Source: Flavicella sp963932955
GTDB taxonomy: Bacteria; Bacteroidota; Bacteroidia; Flavobacteriales; Flavobacteriaceae
NCBI GenBank assembly: GCA_963932955.1
Contig: CAWVRK010000019.1
Span: forward strand, 1 to 37,060
DNA length: 37,060 bases
Direction of reading: 5' to 3'
Shown: positions 17,401-26,132 of the stretch, one piece after another
Numbering within the stretch: the stretch's first letter is position 1
Layout: each line of letters begins with the position of its first letter
Program-made: the position numbers and the translations under genes
The notes under the pieces: generated by a model
Told to the model about the DNA's origin: nothing
Seen by the model: only the letters and a program-made list of their open reading frames with translations
Database searches by the model: none

Positions 17401-19689
17401 ATGAAATTTTTAAAAAGAGGAATGAAAATGGTCGTCGTCAGTTCTTACCCACCACGTGAATGCGGATTGGCTACATTTTCAATGGACATAGTAAAAGCAA
17501 TTGCAGCCATTTTTGGCACAACACTGCCCGTTGAAATCTGTGCCTTGCAAAACGAAAACACAAAATTGAAATACAGTACAGAAGTGACAAGTATTTTGAG
17601 GACATCACATGTTGAGAATTACAGAAAAGCAGCTCATAAAATAAATGAAAGAGACGATGTTGGACTTGTTTGTATCCAACATGAATTTGGCTTGTTTGGC
17701 GGAGTCTATGGAGAATACCTCCTCGGATTTTTGCTGGCATTAGACAAACCTGTAATCACTGTCTTTCACAGTGTCATTCCAAATCCCGATGAAAAGAGAA
17801 AAATAATTGTTCAAACAATCAGCAATTTGTCCGACAAAATAGTTGTGCTCACTGACAATTCCAAAGATATTTTAATGCAACACTACGATTGCTCAAAAAC
17901 AAAAATCAAAGTCATCCCTCATGGAACCCATACCGTACTCTGGGACGAAAAAGAAAAGCGCAAACTCAAACACAATTATGCAGGAAAAACTATCTTATCT
18001 ACATTTGGTCTTATCAGTGCCAACAAAAGCATTGAAACAGTACTCTACGCACTTCCGGAAATCGTCTCCAAATACCCAGAAGTACGCTACCTAGTCATCG
18101 GGAAAACACACCCAGAAGTTGTAAAGCAAGAAGGAGAAAAATACCGAAACACACTCAAAGAACTGGTACAGGAACTCGATTTGGAATCGCATGTTGTTTT
18201 TATCGATCGCTACCTAAAACTAAAACAACTTCTTGATTACCTGACGCTTTCCGACATCTATCTGTTCACCTCAAAAGACCCCCTCCAAGCTGTTAGTGGA
18301 ACCCTGTGTTATGCGATGGCGTGCGGCTGTGCTGTCATCGCAAATCCTATTCCTCATGCCGAAGAGATTGTCCACAAAGACACGGGAATCTTGTTGGAAG
18401 AATTTGACAATACGTCTGCCTTCCAAAAAGCCATCACAGAGCTTCTAGACGACAAACAAAAAAAATTGGAACTGTCAAAAAACGCCTTTTCCAAATCACA
18501 AGCAAACGCTTGGGAAAACACCGCCATTCAGTATGGACTGGTCTTTGGGGAATTGACAAATCGCACAGAAGACTTGAGATTCAATTTGCCTCCTATCAAG
18601 TTGGACCATATCAAAGCCCTCACTACAGATGTTGGAATTTTACAATTTTCAAAGTTTTGCAAACCCGACCCCAAATCAGGGTATACAATTGACGACAATT
18701 CAAGGGCACTGATCAACATGGTGCTTTACCACGAAAAATACGCTGATGAAAACGTCTTGAATTTGGCCGATATTTACTTGAGTTTTATCGAAGGCATGCA
18801 ACGAGATGACGGCTGGTTTGACAACTACAAAAATTTTGATGGCCAATTGACAAGTCAAAATCAAGAAGTCAATTTAGAAGATGCAAATGGACGGGTACTG
18901 TGGAGTCTGGGATATGTAATTGCACATAAAAAAGAACTCCCAATCAACCTCGTATTGAGAGCCCTAAAATGTTGGAACAAAGCCCTCCCAAACATTGCAA
19001 AAATTCATTCACCAAGAGCCGTCGCCTATGCCATCAAGGGGATGTACCATTACCACTCCGTTTTCCAAGACCTAAAGTCCAAAGAATTGGCTACTGAACT
19101 CGCTGCTGTATTATTGCACCACTACAAAATCAATTCCAATGAAAACTGGAACTGGTACGAAGAATACATGGCTTATGCCAACAATGTATTGCCCGAAGCC
19201 ATGATGTATAGCTATTTAATTACCGGCAACACTAAATTCAAAGAGATCTCAGAAATAACATTGGATTTCCTGTTGGCCAATTATTTTATGAAAGGACAAT
19301 TGAAGATTATTTCCAATAAAAAATGGTTTAAAAAGAAAAATGAAAAAGAGTTTTACGGAGAACAACCTATCGAAGTCGCAACAACCATGATCAGCTTGGA
19401 TCTTTTTTACAAAATCACAAAAAAGAAAAAATACAAAAACCAACTTGAATTGGCCTTCAGTTGGTTTTTAGGCAACAACCACCTCAAACAAATCATGTAC
19501 AATCCCATCAATGGCGGTGCTTACGACGGTTTGGAAGACAAAAAAATCAACATCAATCAAGGTGCAGAATCTGCCCTCTGCTTTTTCAAAGCACAAATAC
19601 TCATGAACCAATACCTTGAAGAAAAATCAAAAGATCAAAAGGATAAAAACATGTGGATTTATCAGCTAAGCTCAAAATCAATGTCTTAA
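17401..19689 (+). CDS. GT4 glycosyltransferase fused to an (alpha/alpha)-barrel-like C-terminal domain
   Basis: A 762-residue two-domain protein. Residues of about 8-385 form a GT-B glycosyltransferase: SSYPPRECGLATFSMDI at the acceptor loop, QHEFGLFGG, VIPHGTH (171-177), and the donor motif DPLQAVSGTLCYAMACG (293-309). Residues of about 395-750 are helical and rich in Trp, Tyr and acidic motifs (DDNSRAL at 431-437, RDDGWFDNY at 468-476, EDANGRVLW, GGAYDGL, NINQGAES). This resembles the (alpha/alpha)6 toroid of glycoside hydrolases and phosphorylases, but I cannot name a family. It lacks a signal peptide. The 11-base spacing to the GH130 gene implies co-translation. The protein may both build and trim a mannose-containing glycan; that is inference. 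Confidence 0.83.
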   Translation: MKFLKRGMKMVVVSSYPPRECGLATFSMDIVKAIAAIFGTTLPVEICALQNENTKLKYSTEVTSILRTSHVENYRKAAHKINERDDVGLVCIQHEFGLFGGVYGEYLLGFLLALDKPVITVFHSVIPNPDEKRKIIVQTISNLSDKIVVLTDNSKDILMQHYDCSKTKIKVIPHGTHTVLWDEKEKRKLKHNYAGKTILSTFGLISANKSIETVLYALPEIVSKYPEVRYLVIGKTHPEVVKQEGEKYRNTLKELVQELDLESHVVFIDRYLKLKQLLDYLTLSDIYLFTSKDPLQAVSGTLCYAMACGCAVIANPIPHAEEIVHKDTGILLEEFDNTSAFQKAITELLDDKQKKLELSKNAFSKSQANAWENTAIQYGLVFGELTNRTEDLRFNLPPIKLDHIKALTTDVGILQFSKFCKPDPKSGYTIDDNSRALINMVLYHEKYADENVLNLADIYLSFIEGMQRDDGWFDNYKNFDGQLTSQNQEVNLEDANGRVLWSLGYVIAHKKELPINLVLRALKCWNKALPNIAKIHSPRAVAYAIKGMYHYHSVFQDLKSKELATELAAVLLHHYKINSNENWNWYEEYMAYANNVLPEAMMYSYLITGNTKFKEISEITLDFLLANYFMKGQLKIISNKKWFKKKNEKEFYGEQPIEVATTMISLDLFYKITKKKKYKNQLELAFSWFLGNNHLKQIMYNPINGGAYDGLEDKKININQGAESALCFFKAQILMNQYLEEKSKDQKDKNMWIYQLSSKSMS

Positions 19690-19723
19690 AAAAACAAAAA
19701 ACTTGTGCGTCCTTATGCACCAA
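19688..19723 (-). terminator. Weak terminator after trpA
   Basis: On the minus strand GTGC (19717-19720) can pair with GCAC (19705-19708), followed by AAGTTTTTTGTTTTTTT. The stem is only four to six pairs, and the trpA stop codon lies in the loop. It sits at the convergent junction with the GT4 fusion gene. Confidence 0.45.
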
Positions 19724-20483
19724 TTATACCGTGTACAAATTCTTGGATTTGACCCGTCCCTTTTTCCTCCAAAAAGTTGATGAATGCCGACCCTATGATG
19801 GCACCATTCACATAATCACAAACGGTCTCAAAAGTCACCTGGTTGGAAATGCCAAAACCAACAATCAAAGTACTTGATAGATTCATGCTTTTGATGCGGC
19901 TGAAATAAGCAATTTGAGCTGGAGAAATCCCTCCTTTCGCTCCCGTAATGGAAGAGGAGGCCACCACATAAATAAAGGCGTCTGTCATGGCGTCTATTTT
20001 TAAAATCCGCTCGTCAGAAGTTTGAGGAGTGATCAAAAAAACATTCGAAATACCATAGGAAGCGAACAAGGCTTTGTAATGACTTTCGTACTCAATCATC
20101 GGCAAATCTGGTAAAATAACCGTCTCAACGCCACAGTCTTTGCAACGTTGACAAAAACGTTGCTCCCCGTATTTCAAGACTTGATTCAGGTAGCCCATCA
20201 ACACCAAAGGAGCGGTAACCTTTCCTTTGAGTGATTCCAACTGCTCAAAAATAACATCCAAATTGGCGCCGTTCTTCAAGGCAACAGAACTGCTCTTTTG
20301 TATCGTGGCACCGTCCGCTAATGGATCTGAAAAAGGCAAGCCTACCTCGATAAAATCAATCCCATGGGCATCCAATTCGCTGATGATTTTTGGAGTATCT
20401 TGAAGGTTTGGAAAACCTGCTGTAAAAAAAACAGAACACAAATTTTGCTGCTTCTTTTCTAATAAATTTACTAATGAACTCAT
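19713..20483 (-). CDS. trpA: Tryptophan synthase alpha subunit
   Basis: A 256-residue TIM-barrel protein cleaving indole-3-glycerol phosphate to indole and glyceraldehyde 3-phosphate; indole is then channelled to TrpB. Both catalytic acids are present: Glu46 in FIEVGLPFSDPLADG and Asp57 of the DPLADG segment (equivalent to E. coli Glu49 and Asp60). The phosphate-binding GFGIS segment lies near the C-terminus. The start is the ATG at 20483. It is the last gene of the trp operon but is separated from trpB by a secreted FG-GAP protein gene, 50 bases upstream of its start. Confidence 0.97.
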   Translation of the reverse strand: MSSLVNLLEKKQQNLCSVFFTAGFPNLQDTPKIISELDAHGIDFIEVGLPFSDPLADGATIQKSSSVALKNGANLDVIFEQLESLKGKVTAPLVLMGYLNQVLKYGEQRFCQRCKDCGVETVILPDLPMIEYESHYKALFASYGISNVFLITPQTSDERILKIDAMTDAFIYVVASSSITGAKGGISPAQIAYFSRIKSMNLSSTLIVGFGISNQVTFETVCDYVNGAIIGSAFINFLEEKGTGQIQEFVHGIIGA

Positions 20484-20533
20484 TGCTTTCTATTCTATTA
20501 TTTTTATAATTTCCGAGGTGTCCTCGATTTTTG

Positions 20534-21598
20534 TTATTTGGTGATGACGACTTTTTGAGTGCTTCTATTCACCCCGTCGTCAAATATCAAAATATAAATC
20601 CCCGCTGGAAAAGAACGGACGTCAACTGACGAATTTTCTGTTGTCAAAAATCGATTCAAAACTTCGAGACCAGTCAAAGTAAACATCCGCAAAGTGAGGG
20701 GCTTGTCTTTGAGTACAACTAGAAACTCGCTGACTGCTGGATTCGGGTACACAACAAAACTCTGCAATGCGTTCTTTTCTACACGCAATTCATTTGGATC
20801 CGTAGTATTCTCAAAATAAGAAAAACTGCCGTCTCCCTTCGCGATAAACACATCTAAATCTTGATCTGAATCTACATCAACAAAAACAGGACTCGGATAC
20901 AGCTCTTGAAAAGTTTCAAAAGGATTGTCGGCTCCCGATTGATTGACAAAAGTTGTCTGCAATCCGGATCCCGTGTTTTTGTAATAGAGAATTCCACAGC
21001 TGTCGACGGCATCGTAATCTATCCAACCGACAAACACGTCTTGATCTCCGTCCAAATCGATGTCTGTAAAAGTAGTTGAAAATACGCGATTCCCTAAATA
21101 CGTGATCGCTCCTAAAGGATTTTCTACCCCTTGCCGTTGTTCAAAAACAGGTGCCATCGTGGTTCCTGTATTTTTAAAAAAAGCAATTCCGTTAGTTCCA
21201 CCGACAAACACATCCATCAGATTGTCTTGATTGAAGTCTACAAAAGTAGGAGCCGAATTAGAACCGATGTCTACGCCGTCAAAAGGATTCTCAGCTCCGA
21301 GCTGCTCCTCAAACACATTTGGATCCTCTGATGTTCCAATATTCTTGTAATACCGAACCGTTCCCTCTTGGTTTCCTACGAAGAGATCCATATCTCCGTC
21401 GGCATCAATGTCAACTGATTTGGAAGTCAATCCCGCATTGAGTACAATTCCAGACAACGGATTGTCAGCACCTGTTCGCTTCGAAAACGAAATGTCTTGC
21501 GCCTGAGTCATCAAGTTTGCTGCTAAAAAAAACAGCAGTACAAAACAGCATCTTAACTGAATAGATTTTGTGCTTTTTTGGGGTAACTTTATGTACAT
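20534..21598 (-). CDS. Secreted FG-GAP/VCBS-type repeat protein with T9SS sorting domain, inside the trp operon
   Basis: A 354-residue protein with a long signal peptide ending near MTQAQ (about residue 34). Four repeats follow, each with a calcium-binding aspartate loop and a DLFVG-like strand: DIDADGDMDLFVG, DFNQDNLMDVFVG, DIDLDGDQDVFVG, DVDSDQDLDVFIA. Each is followed by YYKN/FFKN and a G-x-x-NP motif, the FG-GAP/VCBS beta-propeller pattern. The last 75 residues (FVVYPNPAVSEFLVVL... to QKVVITK) are a type A T9SS sorting domain. It should be exported and anchored or released at the surface; its role is unknown and has no visible link to tryptophan. It lies 157 bp below trpB and 50 bp above trpA on the same strand. 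No exact promoter was found in the 157-bp gap, though TATCTTGT is a near match. Confidence 0.88.
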   Translation of the reverse strand: MYIKLPQKSTKSIQLRCCFVLLFFLAANLMTQAQDISFSKRTGADNPLSGIVLNAGLTSKSVDIDADGDMDLFVGNQEGTVRYYKNIGTSEDPNVFEEQLGAENPFDGVDIGSNSAPTFVDFNQDNLMDVFVGGTNGIAFFKNTGTTMAPVFEQRQGVENPLGAITYLGNRVFSTTFTDIDLDGDQDVFVGWIDYDAVDSCGILYYKNTGSGLQTTFVNQSGADNPFETFQELYPSPVFVDVDSDQDLDVFIAKGDGSFSYFENTTDPNELRVEKNALQSFVVYPNPAVSEFLVVLKDKPLTLRMFTLTGLEVLNRFLTTENSSVDVRSFPAGIYILIFDDGVNRSTQKVVITK

Positions 21599-21755
21599 TT
21601 TCTATGCTTGTAATAAATTCAAATTTCCATAACTGTCTTGAACAGGTGGTTTTCATTGGAAAAAGTAAAAATCCCAATGTGGCACAAGATAAGAAAAGCT
21701 ATTCTAAAATCGACAAACCTTTGCATATATACAACCGTTTTGGTTCGTCCAAAAT

Positions 21756-22943
21756 TCAATCTTTCAAATGCTCTATGTACGTGTCCAAATCTTTGTCTCC
21801 TCTCCCTGAGAGGTTCACTACAATCACCTGACCGGGCTTGATGTCCATTTTATCCAATGCTGCCAGCGCATGCGCTGTCTCCAAAGCAGGAATGATCCCT
21901 TCTGTTTTTGACAAATCAAACCCTGCATCCAAAGCTTCCTGATCGGTAGCATTTAGAAAAATAGCTCTTTTGGACTCGTGTAAATACGCGTGTAAGGGAC
22001 CTATCCCAGGATAATCCAATCCTGCTGAAATGGAATAGGGCTCTACAATTTGTCCGTATGCGTCTTGCATCAGAATGGTCTTGCTTCCGTGAATGACCCC
22101 GACCTCTCCTAACTGAGAAGTCGCCGCACTTTCACCGCTATGAACTCCCAATCCCGCTGCTTCTACAGCGACCAAGTCCACCTCTTTGTCATCTAAATAA
22201 TGATAAAATGCCCCTGCGGCATTGCTACCTCCTCCAACACAAGCAACCACTGCATCTGGATACTCACTTCCTGTGTGCTCCAACAGTTGCGCCTTTATTT
22301 CTTCACTGATAATGGCTTGAAGGCGGGCAACCATATCTGGATACGGATGGGGACCGACCACAGATCCGATCAAATAATAAGTCTCTTCTGGGTTTCCTAT
22401 CCAATCGCGAATCGCTTCGTTGGTTGCGTCTTTGAGGGTTCTACTTCCACTTTTAGCAGGCATGACCGTCGCGCCCAACATTTTCATACGAGCCACATTG
22501 GGAGCCTGGCGCTTGATATCTACTTCTCCCATAAAAACGATGCACTCCAAATTCATCAAAGCACAGACAGTCGCCGTGGCAACACCGTGTTGTCCAGCCC
22601 CTGTCTCTGCTATGATGCGTTTCTTACCCAAATGCTTGGCAAGCAAAATCTGCCCAATGGTATTGTTTATTTTGTGCGCACCAGTGTGGCACAAATCTTC
22701 TCGTTTCAAGTAGATAGAAGCTTGGAATTTCTCAGACAAATGTTTGGCCAAATAAAGTGGTGTAGGCCGTCCGACATATTCGTCCAACAGGTACTTGTAT
22801 TCTTTTTGAAAAGCGTCGGAATAGATAATCTGCAGGTAATTATCCTCCAGCTCTTTGACATTGGGATGCAACAATTCTGGAATAAAAGCCCCTCCGAACT
22901 GTCCGTAATACCCTTCTTTTGTAGGTTGAAATTTTGTTTCCAT
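21756..22943 (-). CDS. trpB: Tryptophan synthase beta subunit
   Basis: A 395-residue PLP enzyme that condenses indole with serine. The ATG at 22943 (METKFQPTKEGYYGQFGGAF) is chosen; an in-frame ATG at 22982 would add 13 residues unlike the family and would lie inside the end of trpF. The PLP lysine is Lys91 in GAHKINN, and the phosphate-binding loop GGGSNAAG is intact. SRAIF/TDQEAL-type and NLSGRGDKD motifs close the protein. It starts 23 bases after trpF. It should act as an alpha2beta2 complex with TrpA, whose gene is not adjacent here because of the intervening FG-GAP gene. Confidence 0.97.
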   Translation of the reverse strand: METKFQPTKEGYYGQFGGAFIPELLHPNVKELEDNYLQIIYSDAFQKEYKYLLDEYVGRPTPLYLAKHLSEKFQASIYLKREDLCHTGAHKINNTIGQILLAKHLGKKRIIAETGAGQHGVATATVCALMNLECIVFMGEVDIKRQAPNVARMKMLGATVMPAKSGSRTLKDATNEAIRDWIGNPEETYYLIGSVVGPHPYPDMVARLQAIISEEIKAQLLEHTGSEYPDAVVACVGGGSNAAGAFYHYLDDKEVDLVAVEAAGLGVHSGESAATSQLGEVGVIHGSKTILMQDAYGQIVEPYSISAGLDYPGIGPLHAYLHESKRAIFLNATDQEALDAGFDLSKTEGIIPALETAHALAALDKMDIKPGQVIVVNLSGRGDKDLDTYIEHLKD

Positions 22944-22966
22944 AGTGGGTGTTTTTGATTGTGAAC

Positions 22967-23602
22967 TTAAGCCACGATACATTGTATTATTTTTACGAAT
23001 TCACTTAATTTTTTGACATCCTTCAATGCCGGTGCTATTTCAAATTTGCTATTGACATCCAAGGCGTAAATGGGCAAATCTGACTTCAGAAGCTCTTTTA
23101 AAGCTGCGTGTTCCTCCAATCCAATACCTCCACTCAAAATAAAAGGAGTTTTGGATGGATACCCTTTCAATACGGTCCAATCGAAAGTAGTTCCATTGCC
23201 TCCGGGGTGTTTTCCTTTGGTATCGAACAGAAAATAATCTACGGTCTTTTCGTAAGGCTTCAAAAGAGAAAAATCAAAATCGGATTTTACCGAAAAAACT
23301 TTGAAAACCTCAACCCCCAAGGATTTGACACGCTCGCAAAACAGGGGGCTTTCTTTTCCGTGTAACTGCACCGCTTGAAAGTCAAATTCCCTTACTTTGT
23401 CTCGAACAAACTCAAATGAGGCATCTACAAAAACGGCTGTTTTTTTGATATGCGCATCCAGTGACGGAATCACACCTGTAAAATTTCTCGAGGATTTTTC
23501 GCAGAAAATAAAACCCAAATACGCTGGCTGCAATGCTGCAACTTCCAAAATATTTTTTGAAGATCCCATGCCACAAACTTTTAATTTGAATTTTTGTTTC
23601 AT
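22967..23602 (-). CDS. trpF: Phosphoribosylanthranilate isomerase
   Basis: A 211-residue TIM barrel performing the Amadori rearrangement of phosphoribosylanthranilate. KLKVCGM near the N-terminus carries the catalytic base cysteine, and FDTKG...GGNGTTFDW carries the general acid aspartate. AVQLHG and LSGGIG are the other family marks. It is a free-standing gene, not fused to trpC as in enterobacteria. It lies 34 bases after trpC and 23 bases before trpB. Confidence 0.96.
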   Translation of the reverse strand: MKQKFKLKVCGMGSSKNILEVAALQPAYLGFIFCEKSSRNFTGVIPSLDAHIKKTAVFVDASFEFVRDKVREFDFQAVQLHGKESPLFCERVKSLGVEVFKVFSVKSDFDFSLLKPYEKTVDYFLFDTKGKHPGGNGTTFDWTVLKGYPSKTPFILSGGIGLEEHAALKELLKSDLPIYALDVNSKFEIAPALKDVKKLSEFVKIIQCIVA

Positions 23603-23636
23603 TTCTTTTTATTTTGAGCGGTTCCTCTATCGGTCC

Positions 23637-24425
23637 CTAACGTATTTGATCGATAAATTGACGACAAGCACGTCCTGGATTGTCTGTTTTCATAAAGTTC
23701 TCTCCAATTAAAAAACCTTGGAAACCGTATTCTTTTAGTCCCGAGATGATTCTTGGATCGCTGATACCACTTTCCGAAACTTTGACACAACTATCTGGTA
23801 TTTGAGCTGCCAAGGCAATGGAGTGTTCCAAATCGACTTCAAAGGTTTTCAAATTTCGGTTATTGATCCCGATGATCTTTCCGTCTAAGTCTGAAATTTT
23901 ATCCAATTCCTCCTGGCTGTGAACTTCGTACAACACACTCAAACCCAATTCCGTGGCGAGCTTTCCATAATTTTTCAATTCTTCCTTTGTCAAACAAGCT
24001 GCAATCAGCAAAACTGCGTCGGATCCAATGGCTTTGGCTTCTACAATCTGAAACGCATCCACCACAAAATCTTTGCGCAAGATAGGACGCACCCTATTCA
24101 AAGTTCTGGCCGTCATCAAATCTACCATGGTTCCGCCAAAATAACGGGTATCGGTGAGGATAGACTGCGCGGCAACATTGGCATTTAGATAGCCCTCGGT
24201 GACCTCTTGAATCGTCGAGGTCGCATTGATGATGCCTTTGGAAGGCGATTGTCTTTTGAATTCTGCAATGATGCCTGTAGAACCCTTTTCAATCAAGGAT
24301 TCTTTTAAAGAAAGTGGTGTTCTTTTAAAAGCAGGGCTTTTGACCAACTTCTCCAAAGATACTTCCGCCTTGATTTTAGCAATCTCTTGTTTTTTAAAAG
24401 CGACTATTTGTTCTAGTATATTCAT
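23637..24425 (-). CDS. trpC: Indole-3-glycerol-phosphate synthase
   Basis: A 262-residue TIM-barrel enzyme converting CdRP to indole-3-glycerol phosphate. Visible marks are IIAEFKRQSPSKG (catalytic lysine), LRKDFVVDAFQI, the GINNRNLKTFEVD segment, and VSESGI for phosphate binding. It follows trpD after 57 bases, an A/T-rich gap without a terminator. Confidence 0.97.
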   Translation of the reverse strand: MNILEQIVAFKKQEIAKIKAEVSLEKLVKSPAFKRTPLSLKESLIEKGSTGIIAEFKRQSPSKGIINATSTIQEVTEGYLNANVAAQSILTDTRYFGGTMVDLMTARTLNRVRPILRKDFVVDAFQIVEAKAIGSDAVLLIAACLTKEELKNYGKLATELGLSVLYEVHSQEELDKISDLDGKIIGINNRNLKTFEVDLEHSIALAAQIPDSCVKVSESGISDPRIISGLKEYGFQGFLIGENFMKTDNPGRACRQFIDQIR

Positions 24426-24482
24426 TTTTTATAACTCTAATTCTCTGTAAAAAAATTATTTTTTCTATTTTTATTTCAAGGT

Positions 24483-25472
24483 TTAGTTGGCCAGCAGGAG
24501 CTCCAAACTTTTTTGAGCTTTCAAGCCCAACAAAGCATCTTTTGCTTCTTGATATGCGGTTTCAAAACTTTTGGTAGCGTCCAATGTTTTTAAGGCAAAA
24601 GCCGCATTGGCCAACACCACATTGTTTTGAGCTTCTGTCCCTTTGCCTTCGAGGATACGCTTGAAAATCAGTGCTGCTTCGGGAACCGAATTTCCACCAA
24701 AAATATCTGAAGGATCCAAGGTTTGCAATCCAAGATCGGAAGGATGCACAATTTGTTCTGCTTGTTTGGTAAACAATTTAAAAGGGCCGGTCAAAGAGAT
24801 CTCATCGTACCCGTCCAAAGCGTACAAAACGCCATAATTCAAGGTAGTTTTTTGCAACAGGTAATTGTAGGTTCTGGCAACTTCCAAATTGTATACGCCG
24901 ACCAATTGATTTTGAGGCTGGCTGGGATTTACCAAAGGGCCCAACATGTTGAAAAATGTTTTCATTCCCAGTGACTTTCGAACCGGCCCCACCGCTTTCA
25001 TGGCGGGATGAAAAAGGGGTGCGTGTAAAAAACAGATATTGGCCTTGTCCAATTGAGCTTTCAACACCGCTTCTTCATTGGTGAATTGATAGCCCAAATA
25101 CTCCAGCATGTTCGAAGATCCAGAGGCCGAAGACACACTGTAATTTCCGTGTTTGGCAACTTTGTTTCCGGTTCCTGCCACGACAAAGGAAGTCAGGGTA
25201 GAGATGTTAAATGTGTTCTTTTCGTCGCCTCCAGTTCCACACAAATCGATGGTGTTGAAATCGGACAAATCTATTTTTACCGCCAATTCCAGCAAGGCAT
25301 CTCGAAATCCTGACAACTCAGCTACGGTGACGGGACGCATTCTAAATACCGTTAGAAAAGAAGCCAAATGCGCATCGTTGTAGCGCTCCGCTGCAATGTC
25401 AAGCAAAACCTGCTTTGCCGCTTCTCGGCTCAAAGTTTCGTGGGCAAAAAGGCTGTTTAGTATTTTTTTCAT
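24483..25472 (-). CDS. trpD: Anthranilate phosphoribosyltransferase
   Basis: A 329-residue enzyme transferring phosphoribose from PRPP to anthranilate. The PRPP-binding CGTGGDEKNTFNIST motif and the anthranilate-binding KHGNYSVSSASGSSNMLEYLG are intact; the latter has Tyr and Ala where many bacteria have Arg and Lys. HPAMKAVGPVRKSLGMKTFFN is typical. It begins 46 bases after trpG. It is a single-domain protein, without a fused GATase domain. Confidence 0.97.
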   Translation of the reverse strand: MKKILNSLFAHETLSREAAKQVLLDIAAERYNDAHLASFLTVFRMRPVTVAELSGFRDALLELAVKIDLSDFNTIDLCGTGGDEKNTFNISTLTSFVVAGTGNKVAKHGNYSVSSASGSSNMLEYLGYQFTNEEAVLKAQLDKANICFLHAPLFHPAMKAVGPVRKSLGMKTFFNMLGPLVNPSQPQNQLVGVYNLEVARTYNYLLQKTTLNYGVLYALDGYDEISLTGPFKLFTKQAEQIVHPSDLGLQTLDPSDIFGGNSVPEAALIFKRILEGKGTEAQNNVVLANAAFALKTLDATKSFETAYQEAKDALLGLKAQKSLELLLAN

Positions 25473-25518
25473 TCGGATTTTTTTATAAAATTATAAAACA
25501 ACGGGGCTTGGATTGGTA

Positions 25519-26097
25519 TCAGACCTGTAAATTGTCCATAAAATTACGGACCATTCGTTCTCCTAAAGGTGTCAAAATAGATTCTGGATGAAACTGCACG
25601 GCACTGACGTTGTAATTTTTGTGTTCCAAAGCCATGATGCCTCCTTCTTCGTCGCGGGCTGTGATTTTCAACATTTCTGGAAAATCTTCTTCTGCAGCAA
25701 TCCATGAATGGTAACGTGCCGCTTCAAATTTTACGGGCATGCCTCGAAAAAGCAACGCTTCTTTGTCCACCACCTCCATCGTCGTAGCCACACCGTGGTA
25801 TACCTGATCCATATTCACAATTGTTCCTCCAAACACCTCTGTTATGGCTTGCAAACCCAAACAAACCGCAAAAATAGGAATGGTGGGTGCATAGGTGTGA
25901 ATGACTTCTTTTAAGATGCCCGCTTCGTCCGGGATGCCAGGTCCTGGAGACAGCATGATGACGTCATAGGCACCTACCTCCGCGAGTGAAATTTGATCGT
26001 TTCGATATACATCGGGAAAATTCCCTGTAATCTCCTCCACCATGTGTACGAGGTTGTAGGTAAAAGAATCGTAGTTGTCTAATATCAATATCTTCAT
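25519..26097 (-). CDS. trpG: Anthranilate synthase component II (glutamine amidotransferase)
   Basis: A 192-residue class I amidotransferase supplying ammonia to TrpE. The triad is Cys79 (FAVCLGLQ), His170 and Glu172 (FHPES). The oxyanion PGPGIP segment lies near residue 51. In some Bacteroidota the same protein could also serve para-aminobenzoate synthesis, but the position directly after trpE, 35 bases away, supports the trp role. Confidence 0.96.
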   Translation of the reverse strand: MKILILDNYDSFTYNLVHMVEEITGNFPDVYRNDQISLAEVGAYDVIMLSPGPGIPDEAGILKEVIHTYAPTIPIFAVCLGLQAITEVFGGTIVNMDQVYHGVATTMEVVDKEALLFRGMPVKFEAARYHSWIAAEEDFPEMLKITARDEEGGIMALEHKNYNVSAVQFHPESILTPLGERMVRNFMDNLQV

Positions 26098-26132
26098 TGT
26101 AGTTCTTATTGTGGGTCTGTTCTTGTATCTCC

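Noticed and set aside
20499..20530. Hairpin CGAGG-ACA-CCTCG between the FG-GAP gene and trpA as a terminator
   Set aside because: On the trp strand it has a five-pair stem and no following T-run, so it should not stop transcription into trpA.
22200..22958. A 252-codon plus-strand frame opposite trpB
   Set aside because: It is antisense to a strongly conserved gene, has no family-like motifs and follows the codon structure of trpB.
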